A stretch of DNA of 64,000 nucleotides from Haliclona indistincta. Its lineage: Eukaryota; Porifera; Demospongiae; Haplosclerida; Chalinidae. Shown piece after piece: positions 50,540 to 61,588 of this stretch (position 1 is the first letter of the stretch; the number at the start of each line of letters is the position of its first letter). The DNA is taken from NCBI GenBank assembly GCA_964017065.1, contig OZ024792.1, positions 1,363,363 to 1,427,362 of the forward strand, in the 5' to 3' direction. Under the pieces are notes generated by a model. The model did not search any database and was not told where the DNA came from. It saw nothing but the letters and a program-made list of their open reading frames with translations. Position numbers and translations under genes: made by a program.

Positions 50540-53500
50540 CATCAGTGACACCACAGATCCTTACTTGGTCAGCTATGATATTGACATGAACGTTGGAATG
50601 ATGATCCTGACATTCTCAGAGACGGTCGATGTGTCTTCATTTTTTCTTCCTAGGTTTGTGCTCCAAGTGGACTCTAATGTCTCCTACAATGAACCGTTGA
50701 GCTATCACAGGTTTTCGAACGAGTCCCGAGTCTTGACATCAGATGTTCTGCACATGCTTGACAATAGAACCGTCATCTTTGATATATCATTGAATGACTT
50801 GAATGAAATCAAGCGTAAAAGAATAGCAAACTCTGTTAACACCACTTGGCTGGTCATTGATGCTGGAGCACTTGTGGACAACAATCTTCAGCCAGTCATT
50901 CCACTTCAAAATGGTATCAATGCTCTCAGACCTACTGTCTACATAAACGACACCACTGCTCCTCAGCTCTTGAACTTTTGACCTCTCATTGAATGCTGGT
51001 ACTCTTGTGCTGAGCTTCTCAGAAACAGTTGATGCGACCACACTTGATTTGACTCAGATTACGCTCCAAGACTTCTCGAGCAACTCCTCCGAGACTTTCA
51101 CTATCGTCTCCAGCAGTTTGTATCCTCGAAAAGAGCTACAAGTGGATCGCTGCACTAGTAGTGACACTGGTAGTGGGTCAGGACTGTTCAGCGGCAGTGG
51201 AGAGATGTCTGTACTGGTTGACTTTGGTACGAATACGACCAACTCTACCACTAACAACAGCTCCAGCACAACCACTGCTCTTCCTCCAGTATCTAGTTTC
51301 AACTCACACATACTCACTGTCCATCTCAGTCATGATGATTTGAACGCCATCAAGTCTCTCACTGGACTTGCTACCATGAGATACACAACTCATGTCTCCT
51401 TGACTACCAACACAGTGAATGACATGGTGGGTAACAGTGTGGTGAGTATACTACCTGATGAAGGTCAACCAGTACAGCGCTACTGGTTCGATGTGACCCG
51501 GCCTGAGCTACGATCGTTTGACCTTGATGTCGATTCAGGAGAGCTCACCATCACATTCACTGAAACAGTCAATGTTAGCTCTCTGGACGTCACACAGTTG
51601 ATGCTGCAGAACAGTCGAGAAACGCTTAATGTTGGGTTCTCACAACACACACTCCATTCCTCTCCTCCGTACCCTAACACTTCTGCCTCCTTCTCTCCTG
51701 ATCAACCGGTCATCATAGTGAGAATCGGTCACGAAGATCTTAACGCCATCAAGAAAATCCGCACACTTGCAACGGATAAATCAGACACCTACCTAGCTTG
51801 GACCGGCTCCACAATCAGAGACAATGCAGGCAATGCTCTTGTGCCGTGCCCCGCCATGCTAGCCAGAAACGTAGTCCAGTACTCACCTGACATCACTCCT
51901 CCCGAGCTGGTCAGTTTTGACATAGACCTGGACGATGGTATACTGATCCTCACTTTCACAGAGACTGTAAAAGTGGTCGATTCACTGAATGTGACTGAGA
52001 TAACTCTTCAGTCAATGAACAACAGTCTTGGCACTAACCTCACTGAATACACTTTCACTGATGTGAGCACCTCTATGGATGAGGATGGCCCTGTTGTTAC
52101 CATAAGAATTGGGTTTGAAGATCTCAATCAAATCAAATACAGAACTGAGCTTGCTACATCAGTCAATAATACATTTCTCTCAATAACTGAATTCACTATT
52201 GTGGACATGACCGATCTTGAGGTGGTGGAGATTAGTGAAGAATCCGGCTTACAAGCACGGCTACATATTCCCGATGATACCAGTCCTGTGCTGCTTAACT
52301 TCTCTCTAAACATGGATACCACGACATTGATCTTGACGTTCAACGAGACCGTTGACACAGATACTCTCAATGTCAGCCACATTACGATCCAGCATGCTCG
52401 CCAGTCCTCACCAAACTACCACTCTCTTCCCTACTCTCTCACTCCTGGTCCGAATGAGACACACACGGAGAGTGACGACAGCCATATTGTTGTGATACAT
52501 CTCGGACCAGTGGACCGCAATGAAATAAAGAGGAGACAAAATCTAGCGATCTCGCTAGAGACAACTTACTTGTCTGTCTCTCCACTAGCTATTCTTGATA
52601 TGAACAGCAACAATCTCACTGCTATTGAGGACGGTAATGCACTGCAAGCATGGGACTACACCTTTGACGTGACTCCTCCAGAGCTGGTCTCCTTCTCCAT
52701 TGACATGAATAATGGCATCTTTGTGCTCACCTTTGATGAGACAGTGAATGCCTCGACCTTGGTCATACCCTCTCTAACACTTCAAGATGACCAAGGAGAC
52801 CCAGAGGACAACTACACCATAACAACAAGCACCTCATCTCAGTCGGACAACACTACAGTCTCGGTATACCTATCAACGGTTGATCTCAACGCTCTGAGGC
52901 GTCTAACAATCTGTCGAGAGGTGTCTGAATGCTTCATCCTACACCAGTTTGCTGCTGTGCATGACATGATGAACAACCCAATAGAGCTTCGTTCTGACGG
53001 CTCAGGACTCGAGGTATCCTCACACGTCCCTGACACCACCAGACCAGAGCTGATCAACTTCAACACCAACCTCACAGCTGAGACCATCACCCTAACTTTC
53101 ACTGAAACCGTGAACGCTTCGAGTCTCAATTTCTCTGCCTTCACACTGCAGGACTTCTTTGAGGGTACTTACAGCTACACACTCACTAATGGCACTGTAC
53201 AAGAGGCAGACAGCACAGTGATAGAGTTCACCTTCTCACTGCAAGACCTCAATGAAATCAAACGCAACACGGACATCTACACTGATCGGACAAACTCTTG
53301 GATCACATTCACAGAGTATGCTATCGCTGATATGGCTCTTATTCCAAACCGTGTTGTTGAAATGCTCAACACTACTGTCTTATCAGAGGGTGTGGTCACC
53401 GAGGTGTTCTATCCTGACCTCACTGACCCGGAGCTGTGGTCATTTGATCTCAATCTCACCTCTCACCAACTCGTTCTCTACTTCTCTGAGACCGTTCTGG

Positions 53501-56500
53501 CAAGGACTCTCAACATCAGCCAGATCACACTACAGAGCACTCGGAACAGGACCTCAGACACTCAGTGGGTGACCCTCACGATGGGTGAGCTACCACTTCA
53601 CTCGCACTCCTCTTCAGACGACTTCCATTCACTCGTTGTTGATCTCGGTCAAACAGACACCGACCGAATCAAAGCAATGACCCGTCTAGGCACTTCTGTT
53701 GACAACACTTTCATAACATTCAGCTCAGATCTGCTGGAGGATATGAATAGGAACCCCATTGTACCTATCAGCATCAACAATGCTCAGCAAGTGAGGACAT
53801 TCTATGAGGACTTGGTGCCTCCTAGGTTGCTTTCCTTTGATCTTGATCTTAACACTGGTCGAGTGATACTCACTTTCTCTGAAGCTATCAACGCCAGCTC
53901 GCTAAAAGTGTCAGCCATCTCGTTCCAATCACAGAGAAACAATACCAACGTATCATGGTCGCTGACTTCATTAGAGCAAGCGCTGGATATGCTGGGGCTG
54001 TCGATGCCTGTAGATGTCATGATGATGAGTTCAGGCAGTGGGTCAGGTAGCGGGTTTACCATGCAGACCAGCAATATCACCAATGACATCATCACAAGCA
54101 ACATCACAATGCTGGGATCCACAATGGATTCAAGTGGCAGTGGGAGTGGAGAGCCGATGACCCCAGCAACATCAACCACCACTCCAGCTCCTGTGCTAGA
54201 TAGAGCTCATGTGTCCTCTGGTAACTGTACTGAAATGCCGCAAGTATTTGCTCCTCATCATAGCTTCACTACCAGCCTGGACCTACCCATTATTGTGGTT
54301 CAGCTCGGCTTCATAGATCTTAACATGCTCAAGGAACAGACGGAACTAGCCACAACGGTCGACAACACCTTCATCTCTATGACTAATGAAGCCTTCAGAG
54401 ACATGAACAGAAACCAACTGGTACCTGTGAGTGATGATAATGCTACAAGAGTGACTACTGTTACTCCAGACACCACTCCACCAAGCCTCGTCTTCTTTGA
54501 TCTCAACATGACATCAGAAATCCTCTCTCTGACTTTCAATGAGTCAGTAGACGCCAGCACTCTAGTTGTTCAAGAACTGGTTATACAGCAAGCAGAGTAT
54601 GTCAGTATGGTCTCCCTCGTCTCGTCTTACCAGCTTGTCGGTGGAACTGGGTCCAGCACTGATGACTACATTGTTGACATTCAACTCTCTAGTGAGGACT
54701 TGAATGAGTTGAAGAGGCTGACAGATGTTGCCACAGCTCTAGACAACACGTACCTCAGGTTTGGTAGCGGTCTGATCAAAGACATGAATGGTAACAGCGT
54801 TGTTGAAGTGGTGAATGGAGCAGGTGCTAGAGTACGATGCTTCACTACCGATGCTGTTAGACCTGAGCTGGACGATTTCCACCTCGACATGGATCGGGGT
54901 GTGTTATACCTTACCTTCTCTGAGACCGTCAATGCAAGCAGCTTCGACGTGACCCAAATCACCCTGCAAGACGCCAGCATGAATCTGATGAATCGAGCTA
55001 GACAGCTCACTATGCAATCAGTTCTAATTGAGGCAATGGACAGTACAATGCTGTCGGTTCAACTAGGTCCAGCTGATTTGAACAGAATCAAATCTACCGA
55101 GATGTTTGGACTCGGAGTAGCTGATACTTGGATCAGCATTACCTACTCGCTAGTAAGAGACATGAACAGGAATTTCGTTGTTGCTCTACCTGACGGAGAT
55201 GCTCAACAAGCTACTGACTTCACTACAGACACGACATCACCTGAACTGGTCGAGTATCATCTTGATTTTATCAATGAACGAATGACACTGCACTTTAATG
55301 AACCAATCAATGAGACAACGATAGGGTACACCTCCATCACACTCCAAGATGGTGCTACAGCTGACCATAACTATACCCTCACTGGAGGTATGGCGGTGAG
55401 CCTCAACGACGCTCTCACAATAGTCATCTCTTTCGACCCGCAAGATATCAGCAGACTCAAGATGCACCCAAGCCTCACCACCTCTCGTAATGATTCTTTC
55501 ATCACGTTCTCTAGTGTTGCTTTCTATGACACAGCCACCATTCCTAATCCAGTAGTACCACTTGTAGATGCTGTCAATGCTAGTCAAGTCAGCACATTTG
55601 TCTACTATCCTTCACCACGGTTCACGTCAATACGACCCACAGCAGGCCGAGCTAGCGGAGGAACACTGCTGACAGTGAATGGTACTAACTTTGGTCCTAG
55701 AGCTGGAGAAGTTGGTCATCGACAGGTCGACATACTCATTGATTTCAAGCTGGGTTCAAACACAACTGTAGTTGATGCTAATGTCAGCGTACAGACCATC
55801 TCGCCACCTGCTAACATAGTAGGTGTCCCTGTGACTGTTACTATCACAGTTGACAACAGTGCCCTCATGTTAAACACTTCTCAAGCATTCACATACCTGG
55901 CTCCTCCTGTCATCACACGAATCTACCCAACTGCCGGCACTCAATCCGGTGGCACTCTCTTGACGGTCTACGGTGTTAACTTTGGTCCGTCTACAGCATA
56001 TGGTGAAGGGCCTGAGGTGACTGTAGCTATTGGTGGAAGGACTTGTTCTAATGTGACTGTCCTCTCTAACTACACTCTGACTTGTATTACTCCAGCGCTG
56101 GACCCAGTCAGCCACAACATCACTGTCACTGTAGACGAAGTTCCAACCACTGAAGATGATTTCTTCACCTCTCTCACTCCTCCCACTGTCACCAGCATCA
56201 CACCCACTTCTACCTACAAAGACACGCCTATACTAGTGACTATCACTGGTACACAGTTTGGTCCGAACACTACCTCCAATGACAGCCAACCTCTGACTGT
56301 CTACCTCACATCTCAGTTTCGTGTCACGCAATGCATTAATGTCACCGTGACTGTTGCTGACAGCACCCTCACATGTACAGTAGAGCCCAACTTGGGACCC
56401 TCTAACATCACTGTCGTACTAGATGGCATCACTTCAGTTCCTTCTCCTGTCACTTTCTTCCACTATGATGACGCTGGAAACTTCTCATTTGAGAGGGCGG

Positions 56501-56922
56501 ATTTCTTTGTCTCAGAACGAGCGATGTTTGGAAATGTTACTGTTGTTCGTCACGATTTCCCTCCATTTGCAAGTCCGGCCAACATCTCCATTGTAGCATA
56601 TGATGGATCAGCCATCAATGGTTCTCACTTCATTGCAGCTAATATCACCCAATGGCTTCCTTACCCTCAGAATGCTGCCGTCTTCCAATTAGCCATCACA
56701 GCTATTAACTATCAACCAGACAGAATTCGCAAAGGAGCATCTGATGATGTTTCAGTCAACCTGCGTCTCACTGCAGTCGATCCTCTTCACGGTCAAGCTG
56801 AAATCAAGCGCTCATCATCTTTGCTCACTATCAAAGCAATCTGTCAGTCAGTAACACACCTGTGTGTGGCTGATTGGGACCTGGATCGAATTGTCTACTA
56901 TCGTATTGATGAGCTGCCCTAG
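50540..56922 (+). pseudogene. Duplicated, 5'-truncated and frameshifted copy of the giant gene 3' end
   Basis: Copy of 36412-42802, starting exactly at a repeat-unit boundary (ISDTTDPYLVSYD). It holds 12 repeat units, three IPT domains (from ~55608), the Calx-beta-like domain (~56466-56837) and the same stop. One extra T in a T-run (50976-50979, four T instead of three at 36848-36850) shifts the frame and creates TGA at 50979-50981. Downstream the frame is open for 1977 codons (50989-56922) with no other stop. At ~54085 a length change against copy A is a multiple of three (9 nt), so the frame is preserved. No start codon, signal peptide or promoter is evident; upstream is a transposon. It could be a pseudogene, an exon of an unseen chimeric gene, or a misplaced haplotype. 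Confidence 0.85.
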
Positions 56923-57187
56923 ATTACATGTTCTTTCTCTCATGGACAGTGGACATTGGTGATATGAACACAAATTACCATAATACTATTATAAATTAGT
57001 ATACAGAACTCTTAGTAATAGTTTTGACACAGGTTTGTAATTTTCCACTTTAATAGAGTTTTGCTATAATAATTATTGTTATTACAAAAAAACTACAGAA
57101 AGCGATTAAGTGGGTTAGTGCGGAATCTTTGTGGTGATGAAATGACTTTTCTTGTGAATTCACGTATGGGTGCAGCCTAACTACAAC
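50540..57187 (+). repeat. Segmental duplication, copy B
   Basis: Matches 36412-43078 in the same orientation; homology begins at catcag (50540) and continues past the stop codon to ctacaac at 57187, where a transposon interrupts it. Beyond that transposon (59073 on) similarity to the region around 43130 resumes (tttttgttatg, then the minisatellite). Confidence 0.93.
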
Positions 57188-57504
57188 GGGGGGGGGGGGG
57201 GGGGGAGGTATGGAAAAGAAGGAAACGGAAAATTGAAACGGACGGACGACGGGAAATGGGCGTGGTCTCGCACTCACGAACCCAAACCCAAGACCCTAAA
57301 AACCTTGGATCAATTGGAAAGAACGGCACCTCGTTAATTAGACCTTTTCGTTTAAGACGCAGAAGAATGCAATTATCAATAATTAATTTTTACGTCACAT
57401 CCGTAGTAAAGCTGAAGCTGCTTTTACATTGCGATCAATGGAGAATAAGCTAGTTTTGAACTGCGCGGGCTTTGTAGCGCAATCGAATATTCCAGAATAA
57501 GAGC

Positions 57505-57865
57505 AGCAGAAGAGAACTTTCGTCTTCCTAGTGTCTGTTAGTTTTTGTTTAGTTGCTCTGCTTACTCAGTGCGTGTGCTGACTTCCAGCGGTCTATAGTA
57601 GCACACCTCAGAGAACTAATGGCAGCTACCAGTGCAGCCTAACACCGTTGTACTTACAGAAGACGATGTTCCTGGACCAAGCCTACATCCACCATACGAC
57701 AAACACCCTACAACACAGCTTCGTCGGTGCTAGCTAGTAGCTAGGTAATATGTAGCGTCGAGGCTTGGTCATATGTTGCCTTACCTCAGAACTCGGCCCA
57801 CACTGTAAGTAGAACGACGGAACAAATGCAAGCGCATACAGGAAAGATGAAAGTTTTATTCTATT
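57505..57865 (+). other. Core of the foldback transposon with a possible captured exon fragment
   Basis: Between the inner arms, ~57600-57660 reads PQRTNGSYQCSLTPLYLQ, with the G-S-Y-x-C signature of an Ig-like F strand. It is followed in a shifted frame by EDDVPGPSLHPPYDKHP. Mutator elements are known to capture host exons (Pack-MULEs), so this may be a captured piece. It is short and broken, so the reading is weak. Confidence 0.3.
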
Positions 57866-58103
57866 GCTCTTATTTAGGAATATTCGGCGGCTTTGCAAAA
57901 CCCGCGCAGTTTGAAAGTAGTTCATTTCTCTATTGACGTAATGTAAAATCACTGCAAACGAAGGCCCAGCCTTACTACGGATGTAAAATTTCAATTAATT
58001 ATGACGCATCTATGACGCGCCAACATTCCATCGCCTTAAACGAAAAGGTCTCCCGACTTTGCACAGTTAGCGGCGAAGGTTTTTAGGGTCTTGGGTTTAG
58101 GTC

Positions 58104-58739
58104 CAGAGGAGGTTGGCCACGCGTCATCGATCATCATTTCTACGTATGCAATGCGTAGGCCGAGTTCATGAATAACTTAAATTAATAGACTTTTTGGAAC
58201 CTTTTGGAACCTCATGAATTTATTCATATTATATGAATTTGCTGATTTGCTACTAGTTGGAGGCGCAGGACAGAGCGAAACTGTTTGCAAGCGTTCAAGA
58301 AGTTGTTAACCGACCAATAGAAGGTCGTATTTCAGGAGGCTTGGCTCGGCTTGGCCGTTTTGGTTGCCACACTGTGAAACATTGGGAAGAAGCAGAAGAT
58401 GGTCTACGGTGACCATGAGCGCCGAAGGAACGCTGTGAGCATTTGAAACAGCATTGGAGCTTGCCAACATTATTGTAGGACCGCTTATAACAGTCGTACA
58501 GCATACTGAGCACAGCCTACCGCTAGTCAAGGCTACAGCATTCAATCACTGCTAGCAGCAGTTCTACATCACTCGTGGACAGCCTCGTGTACATTTGGTC
58601 TCCATTCGCACAGCACTGACTGTAGCTGGACAGCTTGGACTGCCAGCAGCTCTGCTGCAGCATCGGTGGGCGGGGCTCTTTGCTATTTCAATGTCATGTG
58701 ATCGTGCGTGTAAGTATGACGCGTGGCCAACCTCCTCTG
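58104..58739 (+). mobile_element. Nested element with perfect 24-bp inverted repeats
   Basis: Positions 58104-58127 (cagaggaggttggccacgcg...) and 58716-58739 are exact reverse complements over 24 bp, 636 bp end to end. It lies inside the split right arm of the larger transposon and is therefore younger. No transposase is seen. A clear target-site duplication was not found. Confidence 0.65.
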
Positions 58740-58750
58740 TTAGGCGAATA

Positions 58751-58926
58751 CAGTTGTTTGCGAAGACCTTGCATAACGGAAGCGAAAGCGGAAGTGTGAC
58801 GCTGACCAATGAAATTCACTTTTCGTCACGTGTACAGCTTCAGTTAGTCACGCCTACGTGCGTTTGATTGGCCAAAGTCATACTTCCGCTTTCGCTTCCG
58901 TTATGTAAGATCTTCGCAAACAACTG
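58751..58926 (+). mobile_element. Small palindromic MITE with TA flanks (Tc1/mariner-type)
   Basis: 45-bp arms 58751-58795 and 58882-58926 (cagttgtttgcgaag... / ...cttcgcaaacaactg) differ at two positions. TA lies immediately outside each end (aata|cagttg and caactg|tacc), the target duplication of Tc1/mariner elements. It is non-coding. Confidence 0.7.
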
Positions 58927-59154
58927 TACCTGGCGCCGTTAGGCGAATAGGCGCTGTTAGGCGAAGGGTCAGTCTACGTCTTGAGTGCGAGACCACGCCC
59001 ATTTCCCGTCGTCCGTTTCCGCCGTCCGTTTCAGTTTTCCGTTTCCTTCTTTTCCATACACCCACTACAACGCACTATGTTTTTGTTATGCACAGGTCTG
59101 AAACAATATAATTGCCGTAAACAGATATTATGGACCTAAAACATTCACCGAGTC

Positions 59155-61152
59155 ATTATAGAGTTAGAGCTTATAGAGTTAGAGCATGTAGAGTTAGAGC
59201 ATGACAGAGTTAGAGCATGTAGAGTTAGAGCATGTAGAGTAAGAGCATGTAGAGTTAGAGCATGTAGAGTTAGAGCATGTAGAGTTAGAGCATGTAGAGT
59301 TAGAGCATGTAGAGTTAGAGCATGTAGAGTTAGAGCATGTAGAGTTAGAGCATGTAGAGTTAGAGCATGTAGAGTTAGAGCATGTAGAGTAAGAGCATGT
59401 AGAGTAAGAGCATGACAGAGTTAGAGCATGACAGAGCTAGAGCATGACAGAGTTAGAGCATGTAGAGTTAGAGCATGTAGAGTTAGAGCATGTAGAGTTA
59501 GAGCATGTGGAGTTAGAGCTTATAGAGTTAGAGCATGTAGAGTTAGAGCATGTGGAGTTAGAGCTTATAGAGTTAGAGCATGACAGAGTTAGAGCTTATA
59601 GAGTTAGAGCATGTAGAGTTAGAGCATGTAGAGTTAGAGCATGTAGAGTTAGAGCATGTAGAGTTAGAGCATGTAGAGTTAGAGCATGTAGAGTTAGAGC
59701 ATGTGGAGTTAGAGCTTATAGAGTTAGAGCATGTAGAGTTAGAGCATGTGGAGTTAGAGCTTATAGAGTTAGAGCATGACAGAGTTAGAGCATGTAGAGT
59801 TATAGCATGTAGAGTTAGAGCATGTAGAGTTAGAGCATGTAGAGTTAGAGCATGTAGAGTTAGAGAATGTAGAGTTAGAGCATGTAGAGTTAGAGCATGA
59901 CAGAGTTAGAGCATGTAGAGTTAGAGCATGTAGAGTTAGAGCATGTAGAGTTAGAGCATGTAGAGTTAGAGCATGTAGAGTTAGAGCATGTAGAGTTAGA
60001 GCATGACAGAGTTAGAGCATGTAGAGTTAGAGCATGTAGAGTTAGAGCATGTAGAGTTAGAGCATGTAGAGTTAGAGCATGTAGAGTTAGAGCTTGTAGA
60101 GTTAGAGCATGTAGAGTTAGAGCATGTAGAGTTAGAGCATGTAGAGTTAGAGCATGTAGAGTTAGAGCTTATAGAGTTAGAGCATGTAGAGTTAGAGCAT
60201 GACAGAGTTAGAGCATGTAGAGTTAGAGCATGTAGAGTTAGAGCATGTAGAGTTAGAGCATGTAGAGTTAGAGCATGTAGAGTTAGAGCATGTAGAGTTA
60301 GAGCATGACAGAGTTAGAGCATGTAGAGTTAGAGCATGACAGAGTTAGAGCATGTAGAGTTAGAGCATGTAGAGTTAGAGCATGTAGAGTTAGAGCATGT
60401 AGAGTTAGAGCATGTAGAGTTAGAGCATGTAGAGTTAGAGCATGTATAGAGTTAGAGCATGTGGAGTTAGAGCATGTAGAGTTAGAGCATGTGGAGTTAG
60501 AGCATGTAGAGTTAGAGCATGTAGAGTTAGAGCATGTAGAGTTAGAGCATGTATAGAGTTAGAGCATGTAGAGTTAGAGCATGTAGAGTTAGAGCATGTA
60601 GAGTTAGAGCATGTGGAGTTAGAGCATGTAGAGTTAGAGCATGTGGAGTTAGAGCATGTAGAGTTAGAGCATGTAGAGTTAGAGCATGTGGAGTTAGAGC
60701 ATGTAGAGTTAGAGCATGTGGAGTTAGAGCATGTAGAGTTAGAGCATGTATAGAGTTAGAGCATGTAGAGTTAGAGCATGTAGAGTTAGAGCATGTAGAG
60801 TTAGAGCATGTAGAGTTAGAGCATGTAGAGTTAGAGCATGTAGAGTTAGAGCATGTAGAGTTAGAGAATGTAGAGTTAGAGCTTCTAGAGTTAGAGCATG
60901 TATAGAGTTAGAGTATGTAGAGTTAGAGCATGTAGAGTTAGAGCATGTAGAGTTAGAGCATGTAGATTTAGAGCATGTAGAGTTAGAGCATATATAAGTT
61001 AGACGCCGAGGCCATGGGATCTATGCGGTATAGAAACCCGAGAGGAAGCCATATAGAACCCGAGCGAGTAGCGCGAGGGTTCTATGGCAACTCGAGGGTT
61101 TCTATGTAGAGTTAGAGCATGTAGAGTCATAGCATGTGGAGTTAGAGCATGT
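59155..61152 (+). repeat. Expanded minisatellite (15-bp unit, ~2 kb)
   Basis: Same unit as at 43171-43746 (gtagagttagagcat), mostly 15 bp, with variants containing gaca, cttata or gtgg. Because 15 is divisible by three, all frames stay open for long stretches and give artefactual ELEHV or RVRAC proteins. A different ~80-bp palindrome interrupts it at 61029-61107. It is about 3.5 times longer than the array in copy A. Confidence 0.95.
61029..61107 (+). repeat. Palindromic insertion inside the minisatellite
   Basis: Nested inverted repeats: tatagaaacccgag with ctcgagggtttctat, and ccatatagaacccgagcg with cgcgagggttctatgg. Unrelated to the 15-bp unit, with array units on both sides, so it is a small inserted foldback element. 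Confidence 0.7.
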
Positions 61153-61173
61153 ACAGGGATCCAGGATGGTATA

Positions 61174-61275
61174 TTACAGTGGAACCCCTCACCATGGACA
61201 CCCTCACTGTAGACACTCCATGTGGTCTCTAATCAATATGGATTACCCCTTCAATCAGAACACTATGTGTCCCTA
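61174..61275 (+). mobile_element. Possible pogo/Tc1-like terminal repeat fragment
   Basis: The sequence ta|cagtggaacccctcacc, followed by a second tggacaccctcactgtagacac stretch, resembles the CAGTGGAACC... terminal repeats of pogo-type MITEs next to a TA dinucleotide. The partner end was not found. Confidence 0.35.
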
Positions 61276-61282
61276 ATAGGTG

Positions 61283-61345
61283 CTGGGACAATCATTGGAA
61301 TTCTCCTCTTCATTGTAATTCCAGTTTTAATTATTACGAATTATT
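61283..61345 (+). pseudogene. Remnant of the Ig gene transmembrane exon
   Basis: The 44 bases 61283-61326 match 47057-47100, the start of the last exon of the Ig-domain gene, with six mismatches. They follow an acceptor-like ccctaatag and encode AGTIIGILLFIVIPV, the first half of the transmembrane helix. Similarity then fades and the cytoplasmic tail is not preserved. Its position after the minisatellite parallels that of the Ig gene in copy A, so it is probably what remains of the duplicated Ig gene. Confidence 0.65.
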
Positions 61346-61459
61346 GTATATTTTTACAAGAGACAAGGAATAACATAACAATATCTCTACATTTTTCCTC
61401 CTCGCCATTTAGTCATGATAAATCTTTGTTCTATATTATTATTGTTATTGTTTTTATCA

Positions 61460-61588
61460 TCAACCAATTTTGACTCCAGAGTTGACAGCAACTCTTAACA
61501 GCCTCTTCTTCACTAAGACAGCTGATGGGCGAGCAGCAGCATCATGAGTCCAACAACCAGCCATCACTAAAGCCATGTTCTTGAAAAG
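61460..61588 (-). CDS. TGF-beta type I receptor-like kinase, last exon
   Basis: On the minus strand an acceptor (ctatctgtctctcctcag) precedes an open exon of 129 nt ending in TGA (61462-61460). It encodes LFKNMALVMAGCWTHD, then AAARPSAVLVKKRLLR and the C-terminus VAVNSGVKIG. The pattern M-A-x-x-M-x-x-C-W-x-x-x-x-A-A-R-x-[ST]-A-x-x-[VI]-K-K-x-L with about 10 more residues to a stop matches the kinase alpha-H/alpha-I end of type I TGF-beta receptors, including a terminal G-[IV]-K. No further kinase exons were recognised between 61589 and 64000. The rest of the gene may lie beyond the right edge, or this may be an isolated duplicated exon. A tyrosine kinase (CW...RP) is the main alternative. Confidence 0.6.
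   Translation of the reverse strand, partial: LFKNMALVMAGCWTHDAAARPSAVLVKKRLLRVAVNSGVKIG

Larger units (their letters stand above)
57189..59063 (+). mobile_element. Nested foldback DNA transposon with 9-bp target-site duplication (Mutator-like)
   Basis: The ends are inverted repeats (57189-57276 and 58982-59063): after a G-tract, tatggaaaagaaggaaacgg on the left mirrors ccgtttccttcttttccata on the right. Flanks are identical 9-mers, actacaacg (57180-57188 and 59064-59072). The left arm continues inward to ~57504 and pairs with 57866-58101, so the right arm is split by a later ~880-bp insertion (58102-58981). The left terminus is a run of 17-18 G where the right end has only CCC. There is no transposase. 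It interrupts the 3' flank of the duplicated gene copy, at a site intact except for a small hairpin insertion in copy A. Confidence 0.85.

Noticed and set aside
59444..60997. Several open frames encoding ELEHV or RVRAC repeats
   Set aside because: They are translations of the 15-bp minisatellite; the unit length is a multiple of three, so frames stay open by chance.
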